Source: Pseudomonas fluorescens (GTDB lineage Bacteria > Pseudomonadota > Gammaproteobacteria > Pseudomonadales > Pseudomonadaceae). From it: 64,000 nucleotides of DNA. The translations under genes and the position numbers were made by a program. Below are positions 24,693 through 32,530 of this stretch, one piece after another; position 1 is the first letter of the stretch, and every line of letters begins with the position of its first letter. Location of the stretch: assembly GCF_003732425.1 (NCBI RefSeq), contig NZ_MOBX01000016.1, positions 434,001 through 498,000 of the forward strand, read 5' to 3'. The notes beneath the pieces are model-generated. The model ran no database searches and had not been told where the DNA came from. It saw nothing but the letters and a program-made list of their open reading frames with translations.

Positions 24693-25236
24693 ATTTTTCT
24701 TTAATTAATTGCGTAAGGTGCTTAGCTGTCATCTTTTCCGGAAGAAGTCTGTAGAGCGTCTCACGGGAGGATTTCAAGCTTTTCTCATCAATACCAAGCT
24801 GAGTCAGAATATCAATTATTTCCTTCCTCCAGAGAAAATGCGCCATAGCGTGAATTTCAAGCTGGGGATTTTTTTTTGCTCGACGAATAGTTTTGAATGC
24901 GACTCCGCCTTTACTACCCTTTGTTGCAAGGATTACTCCGCACCAATCCGGCAGCATAACTAACAACTTATCTAGATGATTAGGCGCCGTAATGATAGAA
25001 ACCTTTTCAAAACACCTAGAATACTCAGCCAGCTGCTCTGGCAAACGAGACAAAGTATCTTTTGAGCTCTTTATCTCGTACCCATGTATTAGCCCATTGA
25101 GTACAGCGATATCGGCTCTAGCTTTTCCGTGCGCAATACCCAACTCATCTATAACAAGAGTATTTGGGCATTCATGATAATGGCGGAGTTTTTTTTGGTG
25201 GAAATGATGTCTAATCTCAAAATCACGACTTTCCAT
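24649..25236 (-). CDS. sce7726 family protein, PD-(D/E)xK nuclease-like
   Basis: Protein of 195 residues. The region KARADIAVLNGLIHGYEIKS (38-57) fits a PD-(D/E)xK nuclease core with Asp42, Glu54 and Lys56; RLPEQLAEYSRCFEKVSIIT follows as in sce7726 proteins. It is therefore a putative DNase, perhaps the effector of the island. The start ATG follows GGAGGG; the longer frame upstream is unsupported. It is transcribed toward the Beta gene. AT-rich composition sets it apart from the cytochrome gene to the right. Confidence 0.75.
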   Translation of the reverse strand: MESRDFEIRHHFHQKKLRHYHECPNTLVIDELGIAHGKARADIAVLNGLIHGYEIKSSKDTLSRLPEQLAEYSRCFEKVSIITAPNHLDKLLVMLPDWCGVILATKGSKGGVAFKTIRRAKKNPQLEIHAMAHFLWRKEIIDILTQLGIDEKSLKSSRETLYRLLPEKMTAKHLTQLIKEKFMLRTDWRAGVQYM

Positions 25237-25427
25237 ATTCCCTCCCTTATTACTACAGTTTTCACTGGTATGATCGGGTAATGGGTACACACCCATTTCC
25301 ACAGCGCGCCATTTTACAGAAACTGAACCTTATCGCTAGGCAGTTTAGTCGATTGCTATGGAGTTTCTACCGAACGGCAGAGAGAAGGACTTCATTCAAT
25401 CGATTTGGACTCGAACGTAGCAGGCAC

Positions 25428-25455
25428 AAAAAAACCGTCCGAAGACGGTTTTTTT
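25428..25455 (-). terminator. Rho-independent terminator of the cytochrome c5 gene
   Basis: The stem AACCGTC/GACGGTT with loop CGAA is flanked by A and T runs, so it can work in both directions. It lies 15 bases beyond the cytochrome stop codon. Confidence 0.88.
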
Positions 25456-25470
25456 CGTCAGAAGCGCGCC

Positions 25471-25899
25471 TTACTTGAGGCCGGACATCTTCTGGATCGC
25501 GCCTTTGAGCTCGTCATCCGAGCAATCGGCGCAGGTGCCTTTCGGTGGCATGGCGTTGATACCGGTGATGGCCTTGGCCAGGATACCGTCGAGGCCGCCC
25601 TGGTGATCGGCACGTTCTTTCCACGCAGCGGTGTCACCGATTTTCGGCGCGCCCAACAGGCCGGTACCGTGGCAAGCATTGCAATGCTTGGCAATCACTT
25701 CGTCCGGGGTTTTCGCCCCGCCACCGCCGCCTGCGGAAGCGGCGACTTCCATCCCCTTGCATTCCTTGCCTTGCACACACACCTGACCGACCGGCTCGAG
25801 GCGTTTGGCAATGTCGTCATTCGTCGCAGCTTGAGCGCTGACAGCCCAGAGGGCCAGTACGGTTGCTGGTACAGCCAGCATTTTCATAATTAGATTCAC
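25471..25899 (-). CDS. cycB: Cytochrome c5 family protein
   Basis: Periplasmic class I c-type cytochrome of 142 residues. A signal peptide (MKMLAVPATVLALWAVSAQA) is followed by a charged region, a Gly/Ala-rich linker, and one heme-binding motif CNACH near residue 73. Distal Met is supplied by NAMPPKG near 116, and the CADCSD pair further on is typical of cytochrome c5. It carries electrons in the periplasm. A GTG start at 25899 follows GAGGG; ATG 25887 is the alternative. It corresponds by position to PAO1 cycB. Confidence 0.88.
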   Translation of the reverse strand: MNLIMKMLAVPATVLALWAVSAQAATNDDIAKRLEPVGQVCVQGKECKGMEVAASAGGGGGAKTPDEVIAKHCNACHGTGLLGAPKIGDTAAWKERADHQGGLDGILAKAITGINAMPPKGTCADCSDDELKGAIQKMSGLK

Positions 25900-26068
25900 G
25901 CGTTCACCCTCAATGGTGGCTATTCACGCCTGCGGCCACGGTTCGCAGGCGGGCGGAAGTATAGCGGGTAGCCCGCCACACTGAAACAACCCCATAGTCG
26001 AAGGGGTTATACCGCGCAGTCGAAAAACTGTGCGGATGCCTTTGCCATCATGGCCTGGCACCTCTGTG

Positions 26069-26617
26069 TTAAAAATTCGCCGGCGTGGCTGCGCTGATTA
26101 GTCGCGCAGGCGCGTCGAACGGATTACGGAAACGATGCGGCTTGGTACTCTCAAAATAGTAGCTGTCACCGGCTTCGAGAATAAAAGTTTCCAGACCCAC
26201 CACCAGTTCCAGACGACCTTCCACCAGAATCCCGGTTTCTTCGCCTTCATGGGTGAGCATTTCTTCGCCAGTGTCGGCGCCTGGTGGATAGATCTCGTTG
26301 AGGAAGGCGATGGCGCGGCTGGGGTGCGCGCGGCCGACCAGTTTCATGGTCACGGCGCCGTCGGAGATGTCGATCAGCTCGTTGGCCTTGTAGACGATCT
26401 GGGTCGGGACTTCCTGCAGGATTTCTTCGGAGAAGAACTCGACCATGGACATGGGGATGCCGCCCAGTACCTTCCTCAGCGAACTGATCGAAGGACTGAC
26501 GCTGTTCTTTTCGATCATCGAAATGGTGCTGTTGGTGACGCCCGCGCGTTTGGCGAGTTCACGCTGGGAAAGCCCTTTGAGCTTGCGGATCGATTGCAGT
26601 CGTTCACCGACGTCCAA
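26069..26617 (-). CDS. pauR: XRE/cupin transcriptional regulator (PauR-like)
   Basis: Regulator of 182 residues: XRE helix-turn-helix at about 5-60 (LKGLSQRELAKRAGVTNSTI) and a C-terminal cupin at about 105-178 (EETGILVEGRLELVVG, YYFESTKPHRFRNP). This is the PuuR/PauR architecture. In P. aeruginosa PauR represses polyamine catabolic genes until putrescine or cadaverine binds. Position beside cytochrome c5 and dadX matches PA5301. The genes for a polyamine oxidase and KauB aldehyde dehydrogenase lie within 12 kb. Confidence 0.82.
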   Translation of the reverse strand: MDVGERLQSIRKLKGLSQRELAKRAGVTNSTISMIEKNSVSPSISSLRKVLGGIPMSMVEFFSEEILQEVPTQIVYKANELIDISDGAVTMKLVGRAHPSRAIAFLNEIYPPGADTGEEMLTHEGEETGILVEGRLELVVGLETFILEAGDSYYFESTKPHRFRNPFDAPARLISAATPANF

Positions 26618-26705
26618 GGCGGGAGCCTCCTGATGTTGTAAGAATATTGAGCGTTATCATGGCGACAGCGTTCAGTATTTACAACACTTGGCCCCCGCAG
26701 CGGCG

Positions 26706-27779
26706 TCAAGCCTCGGAATAGAGCCTTGGCACTCGACGCAGGTTGCAAAAGATCTGGTACGGAATGGTGCCCGCCCACTGCGCCACTTCGCTGGCGAGGA
26801 TGTTTTTGCCCCACAGCTCAACGCTCGAACCGAGGCCGGCTTCCGGCACGTCGGTGAGGTCGATACAAAGCATATCCATCGACACGCGCCCGAGAATGCG
26901 ACTACGTTTACCAGCCACCAGCACCGGCGTGCCGGTCGGCGCCTGACGCGGATAGCCGTCGGCGTAGCCCATGGCAACCACGCCGACGCGCATCGGCTTG
27001 TCGGTGATGAATTTGGCGCCGTAGCCGATCGGCTCGCCGGCCGGCAGTTCACGGACGCAGATGACTTTCGACTCCAGGGTCATCACCGGCTGCAGACGGT
27101 CAGCCACGGCGTTGGCCTCTTCGAACGGGGTCGCGCCGTAAAGCATGATGCCCGGGCGCACCCAGTCGCTGTGAATCTGCGGCCAGCCGAGCACGGCCGG
27201 CGAGTTGCGCAAGCTGACCTCGGCGGCTAGGCCCTGACGCGCCGCTTCGAACACCGCGACCTGATCGGCGCTGCTTTGCTCGTGCAGTTCATCGGCGCGG
27301 GCGAAGTGGCTCATCAACACGATCTTCGCCACTTTGCCGCTGGCCAGCAGACGCTGGTAGGCCGCTGGATAATCCTTCGGATGCAGACCAACGCGGTGCA
27401 TGCCCGAATCGAGCTTCAACCACACAGTGATCGGCTTGCTCAGTGCCGCCTGCTCGATCGCTTCGAGCTGCCACAGCGAATGCACCACGGTCCAGAAATC
27501 ATGCTCGACGATCAACGCCAGCTCATCGGCCTCGAAGATGCCTTCGAGCAGCAACACCGGGGCCTTGATGCCGGCAGCGCGCAACTCCAGCGCTTCTTCG
27601 ATGCAGGCCACGGCAAAACCATCAGCTTCAGCCTCCAATGCCTGGGCGCAACGCACCGCGCCATGGCCATAGGCATCGGCCTTGATCACCGCAAGCGCCT
27701 TGGCGCCGGTGACTTCGCGGGCAATTCGGTAGTTGTGGCGCAGGGCTTCTAGGTCGATCAGGGCACGGGCTGGACGCAT
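26706..27779 (-). CDS. dadX: Catabolic alanine racemase DadX
   Basis: PLP enzyme of 357 residues interconverting L- and D-alanine. The N-terminal MRPARALIDLEALRHNYRIA and AVIKADAYGHG segment supplies the PLP lysine (Lys33). The C-terminal domain has VGVVAMGYADGYPR and LGRVSMDMLCIDLTD. It is the distal gene of the dadA-ridA-dadX set; D-alanine produced here feeds DadA. Confidence 0.95.
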   Translation of the reverse strand: MRPARALIDLEALRHNYRIAREVTGAKALAVIKADAYGHGAVRCAQALEAEADGFAVACIEEALELRAAGIKAPVLLLEGIFEADELALIVEHDFWTVVHSLWQLEAIEQAALSKPITVWLKLDSGMHRVGLHPKDYPAAYQRLLASGKVAKIVLMSHFARADELHEQSSADQVAVFEAARQGLAAEVSLRNSPAVLGWPQIHSDWVRPGIMLYGATPFEEANAVADRLQPVMTLESKVICVRELPAGEPIGYGAKFITDKPMRVGVVAMGYADGYPRQAPTGTPVLVAGKRSRILGRVSMDMLCIDLTDVPEAGLGSSVELWGKNILASEVAQWAGTIPYQIFCNLRRVPRLYSEA

Positions 27780-27873
27780 GGCGGCAGACTTCTAGGCGGT
27801 CATGGGAATAAAAACCGGCGCAGGCTGACGGCGTGAACCACCAACAGCGCCGGGAGAGGGATCTTTGAAACCG

Positions 27874-28227
27874 TTACGGCAGCGCGGCGACGATGGAAAT
27901 CTCCACCAGAATGCTCGGCTTGGCCATCTTCGCTTCGACAGTGGCACGGGCCGGCGCAGCGCCCTTGGGCAGCCACTGGTCCCACACCGAGTTCATCCCG
28001 GCAAAGTGTGCTTCGATGTCGTTCAGGTAGATCGTCGCCGACAGCAGATGCTGCTTGTCAGTGCCCGCCAGATCGAGCAAGCGCTCGATATTGGCGAGGA
28101 CGTCGCGGGTCTGCTGTTCAATCCCGGCGTCGAAGTCGTCGCCGACCTGCCCGGCCAGATACACGGTGCCGTTGTGGCTGACGATCTGACTCATGCGCTC
28201 ATTGGTGAGCTGGCGCTGGATTGCCAT
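27874..28227 (-). CDS. RidA family enamine/imine deaminase in the dad operon
   Basis: Protein of 117 residues with the YjgF/RidA core: YLAGQVGDD near 28, QTRDVLANIERLLDLAG, SATIYLNDI, and a closing GAAPARATVEAKMAKPSILVEI with the active-site arginine. It hydrolyses reactive imines; here it would release pyruvate and ammonia from the imine formed by DadA. Its start overlaps the end of dadA by 29 bases, indicating coupled translation. Confidence 0.9.
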   Translation of the reverse strand: MAIQRQLTNERMSQIVSHNGTVYLAGQVGDDFDAGIEQQTRDVLANIERLLDLAGTDKQHLLSATIYLNDIEAHFAGMNSVWDQWLPKGAAPARATVEAKMAKPSILVEISIVAALP

Positions 28228-29503
28228 GTTTTGCGGACTCCTGGGTCTTGTTGCCGTAACGGGAAATATCGAGGCCTTCGGCGCTGATCTGCGGCTTTTT
28301 CTTCGCCATCAGATCGGCCAGCAAACGACCGGAACCGCACGCCATGGTCCAACCAAGCGTGCCGTGGCCGGTGTTGAGGAACAGGTTCTTGAACGGCGTC
28401 GCGCCAACGATCGGCGTACCGTCCGGCGTGGTCGGACGCAGGCCGGTCCAGAAACTCGCTTCGGCCAGATTGCCACCCTGAGGATAAAGGTCGTTGACGA
28501 TCATCTCCAGGGTTTCACGGCGACGCGGGTTCAGCGACAGGTCAAAACCGGCGATCTCGGCCATGCCGCCCACACGAATACGGTTATCGAAACGGGTGAT
28601 CGCGACCTTGTAGGTCTCGTCAAGAATGGTCGAGGTCGGGGCCATCGCCGGGTTGGTGATCGGCACGGTCAGCGAGTAACCCTTGAGCGGGTACACCGGA
28701 GCCTTGATGCCCAGTGGCTTGAGCAGTTGCGGCGAGTAGCTGCCGAGCGCCAGCACGTAGCGGTCAGCGGTTTCCAGCTTGCCATCGATCCACACACCGT
28801 TGATGCGATCACCGGCATAGTCGAGTTTCTGAATGTCCTGGCCGAAGCGGAATTCCACACCCAGCTTCACGGCCATTTCGGCGAGACGCGTGGTGAACAT
28901 CTGGCAATCGCCGGTCTGGTCGTTCGGCAGGCGCAGGGCACCAGCGAGGATGTCAGTGACGCCCGCCAAAGCCGGTTCGACGCGGGCAATGCCGGCGCGG
29001 TCGAGGACTTCAAACGGCACGCCGGATTCTTTCAGCACGGCAATGTCTTTGGCGGCGTTATCCAGTTGCGCCTGGGTGCGGAACAGCTGGGTGGTGCCGA
29101 GGCTGCGGCCTTCGTACGCGATGCCGGTTTCAGCACGCAATTCGTCGAGGCAATCACGGCTGTACTCGGACAGACGCACCATGCGTTCCTTGTTCACCGC
29201 GTAACGATTGGCGGTGCAGTTGCGCAGCATCTGCGCCATCCACAAGTACTGGTCGATGTCGGCGGTGGCTTTGATCGCGAGAGGGGCGTGGCGTTGCAGC
29301 AGCCACTTGATCGCCTTCAGCGGCACGCCCGGCGCAGCCCACGGCGAGGCGTAGCCCGGCGAGACCTGGCCGGCGTTGGCGAAACTGGTCTCCATGGCCG
29401 CGGCTGGCTGCCGGTCGACCACCACCACTTCAAACCCGGCACGGGCCAGATAGTAAGCACTGGCGGTACCGATGACGCCGCTACCCAAGACCATAACGCG
29501 CAT
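28199..29503 (-). CDS. dadA: D-amino acid dehydrogenase small subunit DadA
   Basis: FAD enzyme of 434 residues, the normal DadA length. It begins MRVMVLGSGVIGTASAYYLA (Rossmann dinucleotide motif), with NAGQVSPGYASPWAAPG near 48 and a C-terminal FLNTGHGTLGWTMACGSGR that closes the FAD site. It oxidises D-alanine and other D-amino acids to 2-oxo acids at the inner membrane, passing electrons to the respiratory chain. It is divergent from lrp, whose product is expected to activate it in response to alanine. Confidence 0.96.
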   Translation of the reverse strand: MRVMVLGSGVIGTASAYYLARAGFEVVVVDRQPAAAMETSFANAGQVSPGYASPWAAPGVPLKAIKWLLQRHAPLAIKATADIDQYLWMAQMLRNCTANRYAVNKERMVRLSEYSRDCLDELRAETGIAYEGRSLGTTQLFRTQAQLDNAAKDIAVLKESGVPFEVLDRAGIARVEPALAGVTDILAGALRLPNDQTGDCQMFTTRLAEMAVKLGVEFRFGQDIQKLDYAGDRINGVWIDGKLETADRYVLALGSYSPQLLKPLGIKAPVYPLKGYSLTVPITNPAMAPTSTILDETYKVAITRFDNRIRVGGMAEIAGFDLSLNPRRRETLEMIVNDLYPQGGNLAEASFWTGLRPTTPDGTPIVGATPFKNLFLNTGHGTLGWTMACGSGRLLADLMAKKKPQISAEGLDISRYGNKTQESAKHGNPAPAHQ

Positions 29504-29657
29504 TTTGTATCCCTCATCGCGGCTTTTCGCCGAGCTGTGTTGTTAGAGCAATGATGCGCGCAGTGTAAAAAAGAAATGCCAGTGCTTTTCACTATATAAG
29601 CGCCTATATTTGGCGACAATTCTCGGCAAAAACCCTTTTCACGGAGGCGCATCCCCT

Positions 29658-30146
29658 ATGCGTACCAACACTCAGACCAAACGTGAGCTGGACAAGATCG
29701 ACCGCAACATCCTGCGGATCCTGCAGGCGGACGGACGGATTTCCTTTACCGAACTCGGGGAAAAGGTCGGTCTCTCCACCACGCCTTGCACCGAGCGGGT
29801 GCGGCGTCTGGAGCGCGAAGGAATCATCATGGGCTACAACGCCCGGCTGAATCCGCAGCATTTGAAGGGTAGCTTGCTGGTGTTCGTCGAGATCAGCCTC
29901 GACTACAAATCCGGCGACACTTTCGAAGAGTTCCGCCGCGCGGTGCTGAAACTGCCGCATGTGCTGGAGTGCCACTTGGTATCAGGGGATTTCGACTACC
30001 TGGTGAAGGCGCGGATTTCCGAGATGGCGTCTTACCGCAAGCTGCTGGGCGACATTCTATTGAAGCTGCCGCATGTGCGTGAGTCGAAGAGTTATATCGT
30101 GATGGAAGAGGTCAAGGAGAGCCTGAGCTTACCTATTCCGGATTGA
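29658..30146 (+). CDS. lrp: Lrp/AsnC-family regulator (DadR)
   Basis: Regulator of 162 residues: N-terminal helix-turn-helix (ELDKIDRNILRILQADGRIS, LSTTPCTERVRRLEREG) and C-terminal RAM effector domain (VFVEISLDYKS, LECHLVSGDFDYLVKARI). This matches the leucine-responsive regulator called DadR in P. aeruginosa. It is divergent from dadA and probably activates the dad genes with alanine as effector. The start ATG follows GGAGG; upstream codons in the same frame are unsupported. Confidence 0.93.
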   Translation: MRTNTQTKRELDKIDRNILRILQADGRISFTELGEKVGLSTTPCTERVRRLEREGIIMGYNARLNPQHLKGSLLVFVEISLDYKSGDTFEEFRRAVLKLPHVLECHLVSGDFDYLVKARISEMASYRKLLGDILLKLPHVRESKSYIVMEEVKESLSLPIPD

Positions 30147-30160
30147 AGATCGGTGGCGCT

Positions 30161-30230
30161 CCATTCGCGAGCAGGCTCGCTCCCACAGGGGAATGCACTC
30201 CAAATGTGGGAGCGAGCCTGCTCGCGAAAG
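30161..30230. repeat. REP pair (REPIN), GTGGGAGCGAGCCTGCTCGCG type, short loop
   Basis: Inverted copies of GCGAGCAGGCTCGCTCCCACA lie between the ends of lrp and the convergent YkgJ-type gene. The spacer is shorter than in the other doublets. Confidence 0.9.
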
Positions 30231-30256
30231 CGTCCCCTCGGTTCCGAGTGAGCGCG

Positions 30257-30610
30257 TTAAACCAACACCTGCCGATTCGCCGCCATGTACTCGAATATCT
30301 GCTTCTCGACGCGCGGATGAATCAGCTCCACCGGCCGTCGCTCATTCGGGCAAGGCAAGGTCTTGGTCGTCCCGAACAACCGGCAAATCAACGGTCGCTC
30401 CTCATACACCGTGCAGCCATTCGGCCCCAGATGCACACAGTTCAGTTCTTCCATCGCCGCATCCTGCTCGGCGCGACTCTTGCGCGGCAGACGGGCCATT
30501 TCTTCGGGCGAGGTGGTTACCGGGCCACAGCAATCGTGACAGCCGGGCACGCACTCGAACGAGGGAATCTGCTGGCGCAAGGTGCGGATTTTCTGGCTGT
30601 TGCAGCTCAT
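30257..30610 (-). CDS. YkgJ family cysteine-cluster protein
   Basis: Protein of 117 residues with the UPF0153/YkgJ cysteine pattern: CVPGCHDCCGP near 20-30, then NCVHLGPNGCTVYEERPLIC (57-76). The family probably binds a zinc or Fe-S centre; the function is unknown. The start MSCNSQ was selected by family character; the frame stays open far upstream as an artefact of high GC. Confidence 0.85.
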   Translation of the reverse strand: MSCNSQKIRTLRQQIPSFECVPGCHDCCGPVTTSPEEMARLPRKSRAEQDAAMEELNCVHLGPNGCTVYEERPLICRLFGTTKTLPCPNERRPVELIHPRVEKQIFEYMAANRQVLV

Positions 30611-30757
30611 TGCAGCGTTGACCGAAGAGGAATAGGCGGCAATTGTGCCGCAAAAGCCGCGATCCAGACACCGCAGGCCGACCAATGTTGCCCACGTTCG
30701 GGCGTGCGGCTTATGCTCCGTCAAATTTTCTCGACACTTAGCCGTTGGATGACGCCC

Positions 30758-32068
30758 ATGACTGCCCGCGCCTACACCTCCGCGAGCCAACCGCACGTTG
30801 CCTCTTACTACGCCGCCAGTAGCTTGCCGCAGCCTGATCACCCGGTATTGCAAGGTGACGTGCTGGCCGATGTCTGCGTGGTCGGCGGCGGTTTTTCCGG
30901 GTTGAACACGGCGCTGGAACTGGCTGAACGCGGCCTCAGCGTGGTGTTGCTGGAAGCGCACAAGATCGGTTGGGGCGCCAGTGGCCGCAACGGCGGGCAG
31001 CTTATTCGCGGGGTCGGTCACGGTCTCGATCAGTTCGCCAACGTCATCGGCGCTGACGGCGTGCGCGAGATGAAACTGATGGGCCTGGAAGCGGTGGAAA
31101 TCGTTCGCCAGCGCGTCGAGCGTTTTCAGATTGCCTGCGACCTGACCTGGGGCTACTGCGACCTCGCCAACAAACCGTCCGATCTTGAAGGCTTTGCCGA
31201 AGACGCCGAAGAACTGCGCAGTCTTGGCTATCGCTATGAAACCCGCTTGCTGCAAGCCAGCGACATGCACACGGTGGTCGGTTCCAAACGCTACGTCGGC
31301 GGCTTGATCGACATGGGTTCCGGACATCTGCACCCGCTGAATCTGGCCTTGGGTGAGGCAGCAGCAGCGCAGCAACTGGGCGTGAAACTATTCGAACATT
31401 CGGCAGTAACCCGTATCGACTACGGCCCTGAAGTGCAGGTGCATACAGCCCAAGGCTCGGTGCGCGCGAAGACGCTGGTACTCGGCTGCAATGCCTATCT
31501 CAACGATCTAAACCCGCAACTCAGCGGCAAGGTTTTGCCCGCCGGCAGCTACATCATCGCCACCGAGCCGTTGAGCGAAGCGCAGGCGCACAACCTGCTG
31601 CCGCAGAATATGGCGGTCTGCGACCAGCGTGTGGCACTGGATTACTACCGGCTCTCGGCGGATCGCCGCTTGCTGTTTGGCGGTGCCTGCCACTACTCGG
31701 GACGCGATCCGAAAGACATCGCGGCGTATATGCAGCCGAAGATGCTGGAAGTATTCCCGCAACTAGCTGGCGTGAAGATCGATTATCAGTGGGGCGGCAT
31801 GATCGGCATCGGCGCCAATCGCTTGCCGCAGATCGGCCGGCTCGCGGATCAACCGAATGTGTATTACGCCCAGGCGTACTCCGGGCACGGGGTGAATGCC
31901 ACGCACCTGGCGGGCCAGTTGCTGGCCGAAGCGATCAGCGGGCAACACAGCGGTGGCTTTGATCTGTTTGCCAAAGTGCCGCACATCACTTTCCCGGGCG
32001 GCAAGCATTTGCGTTCGCCGCTGTTGGCGTTGGGGATGTTGTGGCATCGCCTCAAAGAGTTGGTCTGA
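30758..32068 (+). CDS. FAD-dependent oxidase, gamma-glutamylpolyamine oxidase type (PauB/PuuB-like)
   Basis: DAO-family flavoprotein of 436 residues. The Rossmann motif VCVVGGGFSGLNTALELAE is near residue 40, followed by KIGWGASGRNGGQLIRGVG, and the C-terminal FAD-closing region YAQAYSGHGVNATHLAG. These match gamma-glutamylputrescine oxidoreductases. It would oxidise glutamylated polyamines to aldehydes that KauB then oxidises. By position it corresponds to PA5309 (PauB4, recalled). ATG 30758 was chosen; ATG 30749 is an alternative. The open frame back to 30143 is antisense to YkgJ and not real. Confidence 0.85.
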   Translation: MTARAYTSASQPHVASYYAASSLPQPDHPVLQGDVLADVCVVGGGFSGLNTALELAERGLSVVLLEAHKIGWGASGRNGGQLIRGVGHGLDQFANVIGADGVREMKLMGLEAVEIVRQRVERFQIACDLTWGYCDLANKPSDLEGFAEDAEELRSLGYRYETRLLQASDMHTVVGSKRYVGGLIDMGSGHLHPLNLALGEAAAAQQLGVKLFEHSAVTRIDYGPEVQVHTAQGSVRAKTLVLGCNAYLNDLNPQLSGKVLPAGSYIIATEPLSEAQAHNLLPQNMAVCDQRVALDYYRLSADRRLLFGGACHYSGRDPKDIAAYMQPKMLEVFPQLAGVKIDYQWGGMIGIGANRLPQIGRLADQPNVYYAQAYSGHGVNATHLAGQLLAEAISGQHSGGFDLFAKVPHITFPGGKHLRSPLLALGMLWHRLKELV

Positions 32069-32109
32069 TTGATCGTTCCCACGCAGAGCGTGGGACCGAT
32101 CAGTGGTTC

Positions 32110-32352
32110 TCAAATCCGCCAGAACGGCTTCAACCCCTCCTCCAGCGCCTGCTCACGGGTCAGCCCGATGTCCTTGAGCTGATCCGCCGTCAGCGCCAGC
32201 AACGCCTTGCGCGTGTGCAGACGATGCCAGAACAGATCCCAGCGACTCAGGCCGGACGGCGTATTGCGCATGAGATTGCGCGCATTGTCCTTCTGCCCTG
32301 CCGCCAGTTCCTGACTGTGTAACGTCAGCCGCACATCGCTCAAGCCGTTCAT
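32110..32352 (-). CDS. DUF1127 domain protein
   Basis: Small protein of 80 residues. The C-terminal half (WDLFWHRLHTRKALLALTAD, then QLKDIGLTREQALEEGLKPF) is a DUF1127/YjiS domain, a short basic helical module. Members are linked to RNA binding and phosphate or nitrogen metabolism in other bacteria. The start ATG follows AGGAG by 8 bases. It diverges from the MocR-type gene. Confidence 0.82.
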   Translation of the reverse strand: MNGLSDVRLTLHSQELAAGQKDNARNLMRNTPSGLSRWDLFWHRLHTRKALLALTADQLKDIGLTREQALEEGLKPFWRI

Positions 32353-32530
32353 TTTCAATGCTCCTGTTTACTTGGGTAGCCAGAGATTCCATGATGCGCG
32401 GGCGAGCAAAACCGTTACAGATTCAAAGCAACTGTATTAACTCCATACAGATTTGCCGCTTTACCGACTGAATTGTCGATTTTTGCCACATCTGTACTGG
32501 TTTATCGAATCACCGCACCGAGGCAGCGCC

